From Solirubrobacterales bacterium (GTDB lineage Bacteria; Actinomycetota; Thermoleophilia; Solirubrobacterales; 70-9): a DNA stretch of 34,730 bases. Below, piece after piece: positions 1 to 6,995 of the stretch (its first letter is position 1; each line of letters opens with the position of its first letter). The DNA lies in contig JAFKLL010000032.1 in the NCBI GenBank assembly GCA_017304845.1, positions 1 through 34,730 of the forward strand, written 5' to 3'. The notes under the pieces were generated by a model. The model saw only the letters and a program-made list of their open reading frames with translations. It had not been told where the DNA came from and did not search any database. The translations under genes and the position numbers were made by a program.

Positions 1-1
1 C

Positions 2-187
2 AACCCGAGCCTGACCATCACCGCGATGACCGAGCGGGCGATGAGCAAGATCCCGCCGAAGCCGGGCGCCGAGACGCTCCACCTGCCCGACGAGGCGCGC
101 CCCGCCCGGACCGCGGACAACACCGCGCCGGCCCGGGAGCCGGGCCCCTCGGAGACGGCGGAGTCCTGGACCCCGCTCGAGCCCTAG
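2..187 (+). CDS. C-terminal end of an unidentified protein (partial)
   Basis: An open frame enters from the left edge and ends at TAG 185-187, giving 61 residues. The visible tail is hydrophilic and rich in Pro, Ala and Glu, ending ESWTPLEP, as in a disordered C-terminus. It has no motif I recognise, so no function is given. Its stop overlaps the stop of the converging lipoprotein gene in a shared CTAG, which supports both frames being real. Third-position GC is high, as expected for coding sequence here. Confidence 0.6.
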   Translation, partial: NPSLTITAMTERAMSKIPPKPGAETLHLPDEARPARTADNTAPAREPGPSETAESWTPLEP

Positions 188-1173
188 AGCCCGTTCTTCT
201 GCTTCAGCTTCTCGACGTCGGCCTTGAGCTCGTCGACGCCGATCGCGCCTTCGACCCGCTGCTCGATCGTCCCGTCCTTGTTGATCAGGAAGATCCACGG
301 CTCGGTCTGCAGACCGAAGGCGGTGAGCTGCGGGCGGATGCCCTTGTTCGGGTCGTTGTCGTTGTAGACCTCGTTGTGGATGAAGGCGACGCCGTCGCCG
401 ACCTCGTCCTTGACCTGCTCCGCGACGTCGACCACGGGGCCGCAGACCCGGGACTTGCAGAGCGCCGGCGTGGCGAAGACCAGGACCACGGGCTTCTTGC
501 CGAGCACCTCGTCGAGGCTGACGTCGTGCATGCTGGAAGGCGGCTGGCGGGTGTCGATCTTGGAGAGGTCGCCACCGACGTCGGCGGCGGTCGGCGTGCT
601 GATCTTCGGGGCCTTCTCGCCGACCTGGGCGATGTTCGGGAACTGGCCGACCACCGGGCTGGGCAGCCGGGAGGCGCTGGTCTCGTCGCCGTCCTTGATG
701 ACCGCGATGCCGAGCCAGGGGCCGGGCCGGTCGAACTTGACCGGGTTGACCACGTAGAAGCTGTTCGCCTCGCCGGGGGCCTCGGCGCCCTTCGACCGAT
801 AGGCGGGCTTGGTCTCCAGCGATACGACCTCGGCCGGCAGCGGTCCCTCGACCTTCGACTGCGGCGTCTTGGCGAAGTAGAGGGCCACATCGACGTCGTC
901 GACCTGGGTGCGATCGACGTTGAAGACGCCGAAGGGGTAGCGGTTCTCGCCCTGCTCGAAGACCAAGGCCGCCGGCGAGACCACCAGATCGCTCGGCGTC
1001 TGATCGGTGAGGATCTGCTCGATCGTCTTCCCCTGGGCCGACGGGAAATCCGAAGCCGACGGCGCGCCCCGAGAGGCCTCGCCCTCGGAATCACTCGATC
1101 CGCAGGCCGAGACCAGGCTGCCCAGGCCGGCGATCAGGATCAGAACCAGGAAGATGGAGAACTTGAGCGGCAT
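184..1173 (-). CDS. Lipoprotein with C-terminal thioredoxin-like domain
   Basis: A 329-residue exported lipoprotein. Residues 5-20 are hydrophobic and are followed by a lipobox, Val21-Ser22-Ala23-Cys24, so Cys24 should be lipidated and the protein anchored outside the membrane. Residues about 60-180 look like a beta-rich, Ig-like domain. Residues about 185-329 resemble the TlpA/thioredoxin fold: a strand KKPVVLVFATPA, then Cys239 and Cys244, then EPWIFLINKDG with the usual Pro after the central strand. The cysteines are spaced CX4C instead of CXXC, so redox activity is not certain. The ATG has no clear Shine-Dalgarno. The gene follows sod on the same strand, with a terminator hairpin just upstream of its start. 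Thiol-disulfide exchange or a metal-chaperone role is inferred from the fold only. Confidence 0.8.
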   Translation of the reverse strand: MPLKFSIFLVLILIAGLGSLVSACGSSDSEGEASRGAPSASDFPSAQGKTIEQILTDQTPSDLVVSPAALVFEQGENRYPFGVFNVDRTQVDDVDVALYFAKTPQSKVEGPLPAEVVSLETKPAYRSKGAEAPGEANSFYVVNPVKFDRPGPWLGIAVIKDGDETSASRLPSPVVGQFPNIAQVGEKAPKISTPTAADVGGDLSKIDTRQPPSSMHDVSLDEVLGKKPVVLVFATPALCKSRVCGPVVDVAEQVKDEVGDGVAFIHNEVYNDNDPNKGIRPQLTAFGLQTEPWIFLINKDGTIEQRVEGAIGVDELKADVEKLKQKNGL

Positions 1174-1190
1174 GGCGGATCAGGCTACCG

Positions 1191-1222
1191 AAAAGAAACG
1201 GGCGGCCACCAGGGCCGCCCGT
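1191..1222 (-). terminator. Intrinsic terminator after sod
   Basis: A perfect 10-bp stem (1198-1207 with 1213-1222, loop 1208-1212) is followed on the minus strand by TTTCTTTT. It lies 29 bases past the sod stop. On the plus strand the stem is followed by TTTT, so it may work in both directions. Confidence 0.8.
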
Positions 1223-1251
1223 TTTGAACAGGATTCGTAAAGCGGATCAGC

Positions 1252-1854
1252 TCAGGCCTGCGCGTACCGCTCGGCCACGTAGTCCCAGTTGACCACGTTC
1301 CAGAAGGCATCCAGGTAGTCCGGGCGCTTGTTCTGGTACTTGAGGTAGTAGGCGTGCTCCCACACGTCGGCGCCCAGGAGAGGGGTCTTGCCGTCGGTCA
1401 GGGGCGAGTCCTGGTTCGGGGTCGAGACGATCGCGACGCCGTCGCCGTCCTTGACCAGCCAGACCCAGCCGGAGCCGAACTGGCCGATGCCGCCGGCCTT
1501 GAACTGCTCCTTGAAGTCGTCGAACGAGCCGAAGGCGGCATCGATCGCGGCGGCGAGGTCACCGCTCGGGGCGCCGCCGCCGTTCGGGCTCAGCATCTCC
1601 CAGAACAGCGAGTGGTTGTAGTGGCCGCCGGCGTTGTTGCGGACCGGGCCCTGCTTGTCGGCGGGCAGCGAGGAGAGGTTGGCGACGACTTCCGCCACGT
1701 CCTTGTCGGCCCACTCGGTGCCTTCGAGGGCGGCGTTGGCCTTGTCGACGTAGGCCTGGTGGTGCTTGTCGTGGTGCACCTTCATGGTCGCCTCGTCGAT
1801 GTGCGGCTCGAGCGCGTCGTATGCGTAGGGAAGATCAGGTACTTCGTATGCCAT
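1252..1854 (-). CDS. sodA: Superoxide dismutase, Mn type
   Basis: A 200-residue Fe/Mn-family superoxide dismutase, which converts superoxide to oxygen and hydrogen peroxide in the cytoplasm. It is full length for the family. The metal ligands are His27 (in [11 protein letters not shown]), His81 (in [13 protein letters not shown]), Asp163 and His167 (in DVWEHAYY). Gly77 next to the second ligand and a Gln near 147 (STPNQDSP) are the pattern of Mn rather than Fe enzymes, although metal choice cannot be proven from sequence. There is no signal peptide. An AAGGAG Shine-Dalgarno lies 8 bases before the ATG. An 8-bp inverted repeat lies in the upstream gap. The thioredoxin-like lipoprotein gene is downstream beyond a terminator. 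Confidence 0.97.
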   Translation of the reverse strand: MAYEVPDLPYAYDALEPHIDEATMKVHHDKHHQAYVDKANAALEGTEWADKDVAEVVANLSSLPADKQGPVRNNAGGHYNHSLFWEMLSPNGGGAPSGDLAAAIDAAFGSFDDFKEQFKAGGIGQFGSGWVWLVKDGDGVAIVSTPNQDSPLTDGKTPLLGADVWEHAYYLKYQNKRPDYLDAFWNVVNWDYVAERYAQA

Positions 1855-1882
1855 CAGGGGACTCCTTGTGACTGGTTTTTGA

Positions 1883-1905
1883 GGTTCGTGACAGGAACAC
1901 GAACC
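1883..1905. promoter_or_regulatory. Inverted repeat upstream of sod
   Basis: GGTTCGTG (1883-1890) and CACGAACC (1898-1905) form a perfect 8-bp inverted repeat with a 7-base spacer. It sits in the 68-base gap between the exporter stop and the sod ATG. On the minus strand no T-tract follows, so it is a poor terminator. It may be an operator or a 5' leader hairpin for sod. Confidence 0.4.
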
Positions 1906-1922
1906 CTAACGATCCGAAGACC

Positions 1923-3440
1923 TCAGCCCTGAGTCGATTCGCGGCGCGGCCGCAGCAGCACGGCCGCGATCCCGGCGCTGACCCCGACCAGGGCGATCGA
2001 GACGGCGATCGCCGTGTGGTAGCCGGACATGAAGGCGAGCTTGGCGGTCTCGATCAGCGAGCCGGCCACGTCGTCGGACATCCTCGCGGCGACTTCGAGC
2101 GCCCGGGACAGAGATTCCTCCGCGTCGGCGATCCCCGGCCCCCCGACGCCCTTGATCGATTCGATCTGGTTGGTGTAGACGATGGCCAGGATCGAGCCCA
2201 GGACCGCCACCCCGAAACCGCCGCCGAGCTCGTAGGCGGTCTCCTCGATCGCCGCGGCCTGGCCGGCCTCGTCGGCCGGAACCGAGGAGATGATCACGTC
2301 GTTGGCCGCAACCAGGGCGATCTCCAGGGTGAAGCCGATGACCAGGAAGGCGGGCCAGAGCAGCAGGTACTGGTCGGCCAAACCGAGGAAGAGCATCGGG
2401 ACCAGCCCGATCCCGGTCCCGGCCAGCCCGAGCGAGATCGTCCAGCGGGTTCCCAACCATCGCAGGACGCGAGCCGCCAGCAATCCACCGGCCAAGGTCG
2501 AGAGCATCAGCGGCAGCAGCCGGAGCGCGGCGTCGAGCGGCTCCAGCCCGAGCACGAGCTGCAGATACTGGGCCCCGAAGAACTCGATCCCGACCAGCCC
2601 GAACATCGAGAGCAGCACGCAGCCCACCGCCACCGTGAAGTCGCGGCGGGCGAAGAGACGCACGTCCAGCAGCGGGTGTGGCGCGCGGAGCTGACGGCGG
2701 GTGAACCAGGCCAGGCTGCCGAAGGCGACCAGCAGCGAAAGGAGAACCTCGGGTTCGGCGAAGCCGTAGCGGGCCCCCTCCTTGAGGCCGAAGGCCAGCC
2801 CGAGGATGCCGATCACGGTCGCGGCCATGGCGAGGCCGTCCCAGGGCGGCGGCTCCGCGGCCCGGCTCTCCGGCAGGAGCCTGATCGCGACCGGGAGGAT
2901 CCCGAGCACGATCGGGACGTTGATCAGGAAGACGGCCCCCCACCAGAAGTGCTCGACCAGGAAGCCGCCGATCAGCGGGCCGATCGCGGCCCCGCCGGCG
3001 CTGACGGCGCTCCAGATGCCGACGGCCCGGACTCGCTCGTCGCGATCGCGGAAGACGTCGCGGATGATCGACATGGTCGGCGGCATGATCATCGCCCCGG
3101 CGACGCCGAGCACCGCCCGGGCCGCGATCAGAGCCTCGGCGGTCGGCGCGAAGGTGGCGCCGATCGAAGCCAGCCCGAAGAGGACCATCCCGGCGAGCAG
3201 GATCCGCTTGCGCCCGAGCCGGTCCCCGAGCACGCCCGAGGTGACCAGCAGCGGCGCCGCCACGAGGGGGTAGACGTCGATGATCCAGAGCAGCTGCAGC
3301 GCGGTCGGGTCGAGATCCTCGGAGATCGCCGGCGCTGCGACATGCAGCACCGTCACGTCGATCACGACGACCAGGAGCGAGGAACAGATCACCGCCAGGA
3401 TCGCCCAGCGGCGCGGATGTGAACGGCCGGTCTCCCCCAT
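1923..3440 (-). CDS. DHA2-type MFS drug exporter (EmrB/QacA family)
   Basis: A major facilitator of about 505 residues with roughly 14 hydrophobic segments, the count expected of DHA2 proton-driven multidrug exporters. Visible family motifs are the TM1 acidic motif IDVTVLHVAAPAI, the loop 2-3 motif A GDRLGRKRILLAG, and the TM5 antiporter-like motif GPLIGGFL. A long loop between TM13 and TM14 (around ADAEESLSRALEVAARMSDD) is also typical. The start is set at ATG 3440-3438: AGGAG lies 6 bases upstream, and this ATG shares one base with the TGA of the TetR gene. A GTG three bases earlier is too close to that site. It is co-transcribed with, and probably controlled by, the adjacent TetR protein. 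The substrate is unknown. Confidence 0.93.
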   Translation of the reverse strand: MGETGRSHPRRWAILAVICSSLLVVVIDVTVLHVAAPAISEDLDPTALQLLWIIDVYPLVAAPLLVTSGVLGDRLGRKRILLAGMVLFGLASIGATFAPTAEALIAARAVLGVAGAMIMPPTMSIIRDVFRDRDERVRAVGIWSAVSAGGAAIGPLIGGFLVEHFWWGAVFLINVPIVLGILPVAIRLLPESRAAEPPPWDGLAMAATVIGILGLAFGLKEGARYGFAEPEVLLSLLVAFGSLAWFTRRQLRAPHPLLDVRLFARRDFTVAVGCVLLSMFGLVGIEFFGAQYLQLVLGLEPLDAALRLLPLMLSTLAGGLLAARVLRWLGTRWTISLGLAGTGIGLVPMLFLGLADQYLLLWPAFLVIGFTLEIALVAANDVIISSVPADEAGQAAAIEETAYELGGGFGVAVLGSILAIVYTNQIESIKGVGGPGIADAEESLSRALEVAARMSDDVAGSLIETAKLAFMSGYHTAIAVSIALVGVSAGIAAVLLRPRRESTQG

Positions 3441-3988
3441 CACTTCTCCTTCGCCGCGAAACCCCCGAAGGTCGCCTCACGGATCAGTCGCGGCACCTCC
3501 AGCTCGCCGGCGTAGCCGTCCTCGACCAGGTACCAGGCCGACATGACCTGCCCACCGAAGGAGTAGGCCATCCACCGAGCGGAGAGGTCGGGCCGGAAGA
3601 CGCCGGCCGCCTGGGCCCGGGCGAAGAAGTTCTCGAGCCGCTGGTCCTGTTCCCTCAGGCGATCGCCGATCTCCGGCTCCCGCTCCAGCCGGGGCGTCGC
3701 GGTGAGCAGCCAGTAGGACTGGGCCAGCGGGTAGCAGTGCTCGATCAGCCGGTCCAGGGCCGGTTCGATCTCGCCCTGGTCGATCCCGGCCTCGTCGAAG
3801 ACCTGGTCGCAGCGATCGAGCAGCCATCCGTAGACCGACTGCACCAGGGATTCGCGATCGCCGAAGACCCGGTGCAGGGTCGCTCGGCTCACCCCCGCCG
3901 TCGCCGCGATGTCCGCGGTCGAGGCGCCGGGATTCGTGACCAGCGCCTTGGCGACGTCACGTGAGAGCTTGTCCTGTGCCGACTCCAT
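3440..3988 (-). CDS. TetR/AcrR-family transcriptional repressor
   Basis: A 182-residue TetR-type regulator. The N-terminal helix-turn-helix covers about residues 22-41 (ASTADIAATAGVSRATLHR) and continues into the family's VFGDRESLVQSVY. The divergent all-helical C-terminus would bind ligand and dimerise. Its stop overlaps the exporter start (TGATG), giving a repressor-exporter operon, the usual layout when the exporter removes the repressor's ligand. A 7-4-7 palindrome 22 bases upstream of the ATG lies between candidate -35 and -10 boxes, which implies autorepression. The ligand cannot be told from the sequence. Confidence 0.93.
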   Translation of the reverse strand: MESAQDKLSRDVAKALVTNPGASTADIAATAGVSRATLHRVFGDRESLVQSVYGWLLDRCDQVFDEAGIDQGEIEPALDRLIEHCYPLAQSYWLLTATPRLEREPEIGDRLREQDQRLENFFARAQAAGVFRPDLSARWMAYSFGGQVMSAWYLVEDGYAGELEVPRLIREATFGGFAAKEK

Positions 3989-3998
3989 CCTGGACGGA

Positions 3999-4027
3999 AT
4001 CGTAACAGGTGAGACACTTTTGTCTCA
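3999..4027 (-). promoter_or_regulatory. Promoter with TetR-type operator
   Basis: On the minus strand TGAGAC (4027-4022), a 17-base spacer and TACGAT (4004-3999) make a plausible sigma-70-like promoter. A perfect palindrome TGAGACA-N4-TGTCTCA spans 4010-4027, covering the -35 box and most of the spacer. Repressor bound there would block polymerase. The palindrome also overlaps the stop codon (4025-4027) of the upstream beta-propeller gene. Confidence 0.7.
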
Positions 4028-5731
4028 GAGGCTGGCGAGAGCCCTGAGGGCGGCCGTCCTCTTGGTAGGGCCGCATCTCATCGTGCCGTAGTCGCCGAAC
4101 TCCGCGATCCGGCGGGCGAGCCGCAGGTTCTGCCTGACCGCCCGGCGACCGATGCCGAGCCGTCGCGCCGTCTTCGCGACCGAGCCCGCGGACGCGAAGG
4201 CCGTCTCGACCTTCTTCATCCGGGCGATGTCCGAGGCCGGGAAGACCGGGGCCGGCAGATCGCCCGCGGACGACTCCTCCTCGAGGGCACGGAGCGCCGC
4301 GACCTCTCGGACCCCACCCCTCGAACCGCCCACGACCAGGACCGCGAACCGGCCGGTCATGACATAGGTGATCGGGCCCATCTCCGCATCGCCGAACCGG
4401 AACACGGGCAGCCCCCGCTGCCGCCGCGCCGGGCGCTCGCTCATGAAACCGGCCAGGTCCCCCTTGATCGAGCAGAGGTTGGCCGAGTACATGTAGAACG
4501 GCCGCCCGCAGGCGGCGGGCTTCTGCTGATCGCAGTCGACATACGTGAGGTAGGCCAGACCATCCTCGTAGCCGAAGCTCGTCATCAGCCGAGTGCCGGC
4601 CTTGAGGCCCGCCCAGAACATCTCCTCGAGCGCGCCCTTCGGTCGCGGCGGGCGCAGGTCGAGCACGACCTCGGGCGCCCCGCCGCCACAGCGCTGCGGG
4701 CTGCCCGCGGCCTCGGCGTCGTTCCAGCTCGGGCTGACACTGGCCGGGGCGCCGTTGCTGAGCATGGTCAGGCAGCCGCCGTCGGGGCGCACGGAGTAGA
4801 TCTCGTAGGCCTCGCCCTCGTTGGGGATGTTGCTGGCCGACTGGAAGACGATGCGGCCGTTGGCAGACCAATCCGGGCTGCGCTGGTCGCCCGGCGTCGA
4901 GACGACCTTGCGGCCGCCCTTGCCGTTCGCGGCGACGATCATCAGCCGCCCGCCGTCGTCGCAGATCGCGTCGAGCCAGCAGACCTCGATCTCCTCGTCG
5001 AAGTCCAGCGCCGTGTAGACGATGCGGCTCCCATCGGGGGACCAGGCGCCCTCCTGGGCCTGCTCCGAGACCAGCCGGCTCTTGCCGGTGGCCCGATTCA
5101 ACACCCAGAGCTTGCTGGCGTAGCCGTCGTCGAAGGCGTCGGTCCAGCTGTACTCGCTGGTCGTGTAGAGGATCTTGGTCCCGTCGGGCGAGAACTCCGG
5201 ATCGCGGACATGGGTCCAATCCTGGAAACGCTTTCGCTTCTGCTTGAACATCGGGATCGTGCGCTCGATGGCGCCGTCGTCGGCGACCTGGGCCAGCCCG
5301 GCGACGGCCCGGTTGCGGGACTCGCGGAAGAAGGCGACGTAGAGGCTCCCGTCCGGGGCGAAGGTCGGGTCGCCGTAGATCACGTCCTTCTTCGAAGGGA
5401 GGATCCGCGCCCCACCGCTTCCGTCGCCCGCCGCCAGCCAGATGTCGTTGACGACGTCGTAGCCGGAGTTGCGACGGAAGGCGACCGCCAGCTTCGCGCC
5501 GTCGCGCGAGAAATGCGGCTCGACCGCTCCCAGCTGATCGTTCTTGGGCACCCGGCTCGAGGCGAAGAGGAGATGGCGCCCACCCCCGTCGGCGTCGGTC
5601 GCGACGATGCGCCCGCCGTTCGAGTAGACCAGCTCGGACGGCGCCTCGGCGGGGACCGCCCCATCCGCGGACGGAACTATCGCCGCCATCACCGCCAGAG
5701 CGGCAAACAGTTGAACCACCCGCTTGATCAT
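4025..5731 (-). CDS. Exported PD40/TolB-like beta-propeller with HTH-like C-terminus
   Basis: A 568-residue protein with a Sec-type signal (KR, then a hydrophobic stretch 6-20, cleavage probably after SADG-A or nearby). At least five PD40/WD40-like blade motifs follow: EPHFSRDGAKLAVAF (71-85), DPTFAPDGSLYVAF (121-134), DPEFSPDGTKILYT (177-190), AWSPDGSRIVYT (229-240) and SPDWSANGRIVFQS (285-298). Residues 320-470 hold several Cys (320, 348, 400, 408, 420), perhaps disulfides. The tail (about 505-545) reads as a Fis/Mor-like helix-turn-helix, SVAKTARRLGIGRRAVRQNL, which is odd in an exported protein. The gene lies upstream of tetR on the same strand, and its stop lies inside the tetR operator. 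Propellers of this type bind proteins or polymers; no specific function can be given. Confidence 0.82.
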   Translation of the reverse strand: MIKRVVQLFAALAVMAAIVPSADGAVPAEAPSELVYSNGGRIVATDADGGGRHLLFASSRVPKNDQLGAVEPHFSRDGAKLAVAFRRNSGYDVVNDIWLAAGDGSGGARILPSKKDVIYGDPTFAPDGSLYVAFFRESRNRAVAGLAQVADDGAIERTIPMFKQKRKRFQDWTHVRDPEFSPDGTKILYTTSEYSWTDAFDDGYASKLWVLNRATGKSRLVSEQAQEGAWSPDGSRIVYTALDFDEEIEVCWLDAICDDGGRLMIVAANGKGGRKVVSTPGDQRSPDWSANGRIVFQSASNIPNEGEAYEIYSVRPDGGCLTMLSNGAPASVSPSWNDAEAAGSPQRCGGGAPEVVLDLRPPRPKGALEEMFWAGLKAGTRLMTSFGYEDGLAYLTYVDCDQQKPAACGRPFYMYSANLCSIKGDLAGFMSERPARRQRGLPVFRFGDAEMGPITYVMTGRFAVLVVGGSRGGVREVAALRALEEESSAGDLPAPVFPASDIARMKKVETAFASAGSVAKTARRLGIGRRAVRQNLRLARRIAEFGDYGTMRCGPTKRTAALRALASL

Positions 5732-5863
5732 CCGAATCCCCCGTTCGTCATCCCTGATGGAAGAACCCTATCGGCGCCGGTGGGTTGCGCCCGAAACGAG
5801 TCGACGCGCGCCCCGCCGCCGAGGGGCGGAGAGACACGCGTCAACAGAGGTGGTGAAGAAGTA

Positions 5864-5937
5864 TCGGGGCGCCCGGATTTGAACCGGGGGCCTCACCGAC
5901 CCGAACGGTGCGCGCTACCAGGCTGCGCCACGCCCCG
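5864..5937 (-). tRNA. tRNA-Pro (anticodon CGG)
   Basis: A 74-base cloverleaf on the minus strand. The acceptor stem CGGGGCG (5937-5931) pairs with 5871-5865, and the discriminator is A at 5864. The anticodon stem CACCG/CGGTG encloses loop TTCGGGT, with anticodon CGG at 5903-5901 reading CCG. The T arm is CCCGG/CCGGG with loop TTCAAAT, and the D arm contains the usual GG of GCCTGGTAGC. CCA is not encoded. It lies 28 bases beyond the stop of the DsbA-like gene on the same strand, so it may share that transcript. No convincing terminator follows. Confidence 0.96.
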
Positions 5938-5965
5938 AGAGAAACGAGCCTACCGAAAAACGGGC

Positions 5966-6682
5966 CTACTGGACCTCGCCCATCGCCGCCTCGAGTTGCG
6001 CGAGGTCGGGTCCGTCCTGGACGATCTCCGTGCCCTTGGCTCCGTTGACCACCGCGGCCGGGGCATCGCGGATCTTCAGATCGATCGCGATCTGGTCCTG
6101 CTCCTGGAGCGAGGCGGTCATCGCGCTGCCTTCCTCGAGCCCCTGCTCGTAGTCCTTCTTCCACTGGTCGAGGTCGAGATACTCGATCGACTCGGCCAGG
6201 CGGGAGAGGAAATCCTCGTCCAGGCGCTGCTCCTCGGCCAGGTCCTGGTTGCGGAACATCAGGTAGGCGAACTGCCAGGCGTAGCCCTGTTTCGCGGCGG
6301 CCTCGATGCCGTAGAAGCTGAGCTCGGTCGCGTTCCGGGTCAGCGAGCGGTTGCGGTACAGAAGCTTGAGGCGGCCGTCGCGGACCGGCCCGTTGACCAG
6401 GGCCGGGATCGTGTCGAGGAACTGGTCCCGGTAGGTCGCGCTCTGGGCGTCGAGGAAGACCTGCATCTGGACCGGGGCGTCGTCCTCTCCGAGGCGGTCG
6501 TCGAGCTGGCGGACGCCACCGAAGATCTCGCGCATGTCGCCGACGCCCTGGATGTCCTCGTACTCATGGCTCGGCTCGCGGGTCGCCATTCCGGCGATGC
6601 CGACGATCAGCGCGCCGGCGGCGACGATCAGGATGATGAGGGTCCGGAGCTGGCCCGGACGGCGCTTCGACTCGTCCGCCAT
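5966..6682 (-). CDS. Membrane-anchored DsbA-like protein lacking the CXXC motif
   Basis: 238 residues: a short basic N-terminus, one transmembrane helix (about 13-33), then an extracytoplasmic domain resembling DsbA/Thioredoxin_4 proteins. The strand before the active site is recognisable as VQMQVFLDAQ, but the place of the CPYC-type motif is held by Ser81-Ala82-Thr83-Tyr84, and the whole protein has no cysteine. The cis-Pro region survives as DAPAAVVNGAKG (Pro208), where DsbA proteins have TPTxxVNG. It therefore probably cannot do disulfide exchange and may be a pseudo-enzyme with a binding or chaperone role; that is inference. The gene starts 3 bases after the stop of the 89-codon gene upstream, so the two are co-transcribed, and tRNA-Pro follows. 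Confidence 0.72.
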   Translation of the reverse strand: MADESKRRPGQLRTLIILIVAAGALIVGIAGMATREPSHEYEDIQGVGDMREIFGGVRQLDDRLGEDDAPVQMQVFLDAQSATYRDQFLDTIPALVNGPVRDGRLKLLYRNRSLTRNATELSFYGIEAAAKQGYAWQFAYLMFRNQDLAEEQRLDEDFLSRLAESIEYLDLDQWKKDYEQGLEEGSAMTASLQEQDQIAIDLKIRDAPAAVVNGAKGTEIVQDGPDLAQLEAAMGEVQ

Positions 6683-6685
6683 CGC

Positions 6686-6955
6686 TCAGCCCGTGACCGA
6701 CTTGTAATAGCGCACCGCCAAGCCGGTGAGGAGAGTCCGGAAAGCCTCCTCGATCTCCACGCCCTCCTCCTCGGAGAAACGGCGCAGGCCGCGGTCCTCG
6801 ATCGCCAGGGACCGATCGATCAGCTCGTCGATCAACTCGGGGTTGCGATCGGAGAAATAGGCACCCATCGAGTAGAGATCGGTGTCCATCAGCGACTCGA
6901 TGAACGGATCGCTGGTGCTCGCGAGGTTGGCTCTTGAATCCGAGGCCACGACCAC
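6686..6955 (-). CDS. Small conserved-looking protein of unknown function
   Basis: 89 residues, acidic, mostly helical by composition, with no signal peptide, TM segment or Cys. The segment NPELIDELIDRSLAIEDRG and the end LLTGLAVRYYKSVTG look like packed amphipathic helices. I do not recognise the family. The listed start is GTG (6955-6953) and has no clear Shine-Dalgarno; a shorter protein from Met23 or Met29 is possible. It sits 3 bases before the DsbA-like gene and diverges from the Nif3-like gene. The tight spacing suggests joint expression with the DsbA-like protein. Confidence 0.6.
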   Translation of the reverse strand: MVVASDSRANLASTSDPFIESLMDTDLYSMGAYFSDRNPELIDELIDRSLAIEDRGLRRFSEEEGVEIEEAFRTLLTGLAVRYYKSVTG

Positions 6956-6995
6956 ATGTTAGGGGGATGCAAGCTCCGCCTATAGGGTGGAGGCC

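Noticed and set aside
5210..6937. 575-codon plus-strand open frame crossing tRNA-Pro
   Set aside because: It runs through the tRNA and antisense to the DsbA-like gene, so it cannot be a normal gene.
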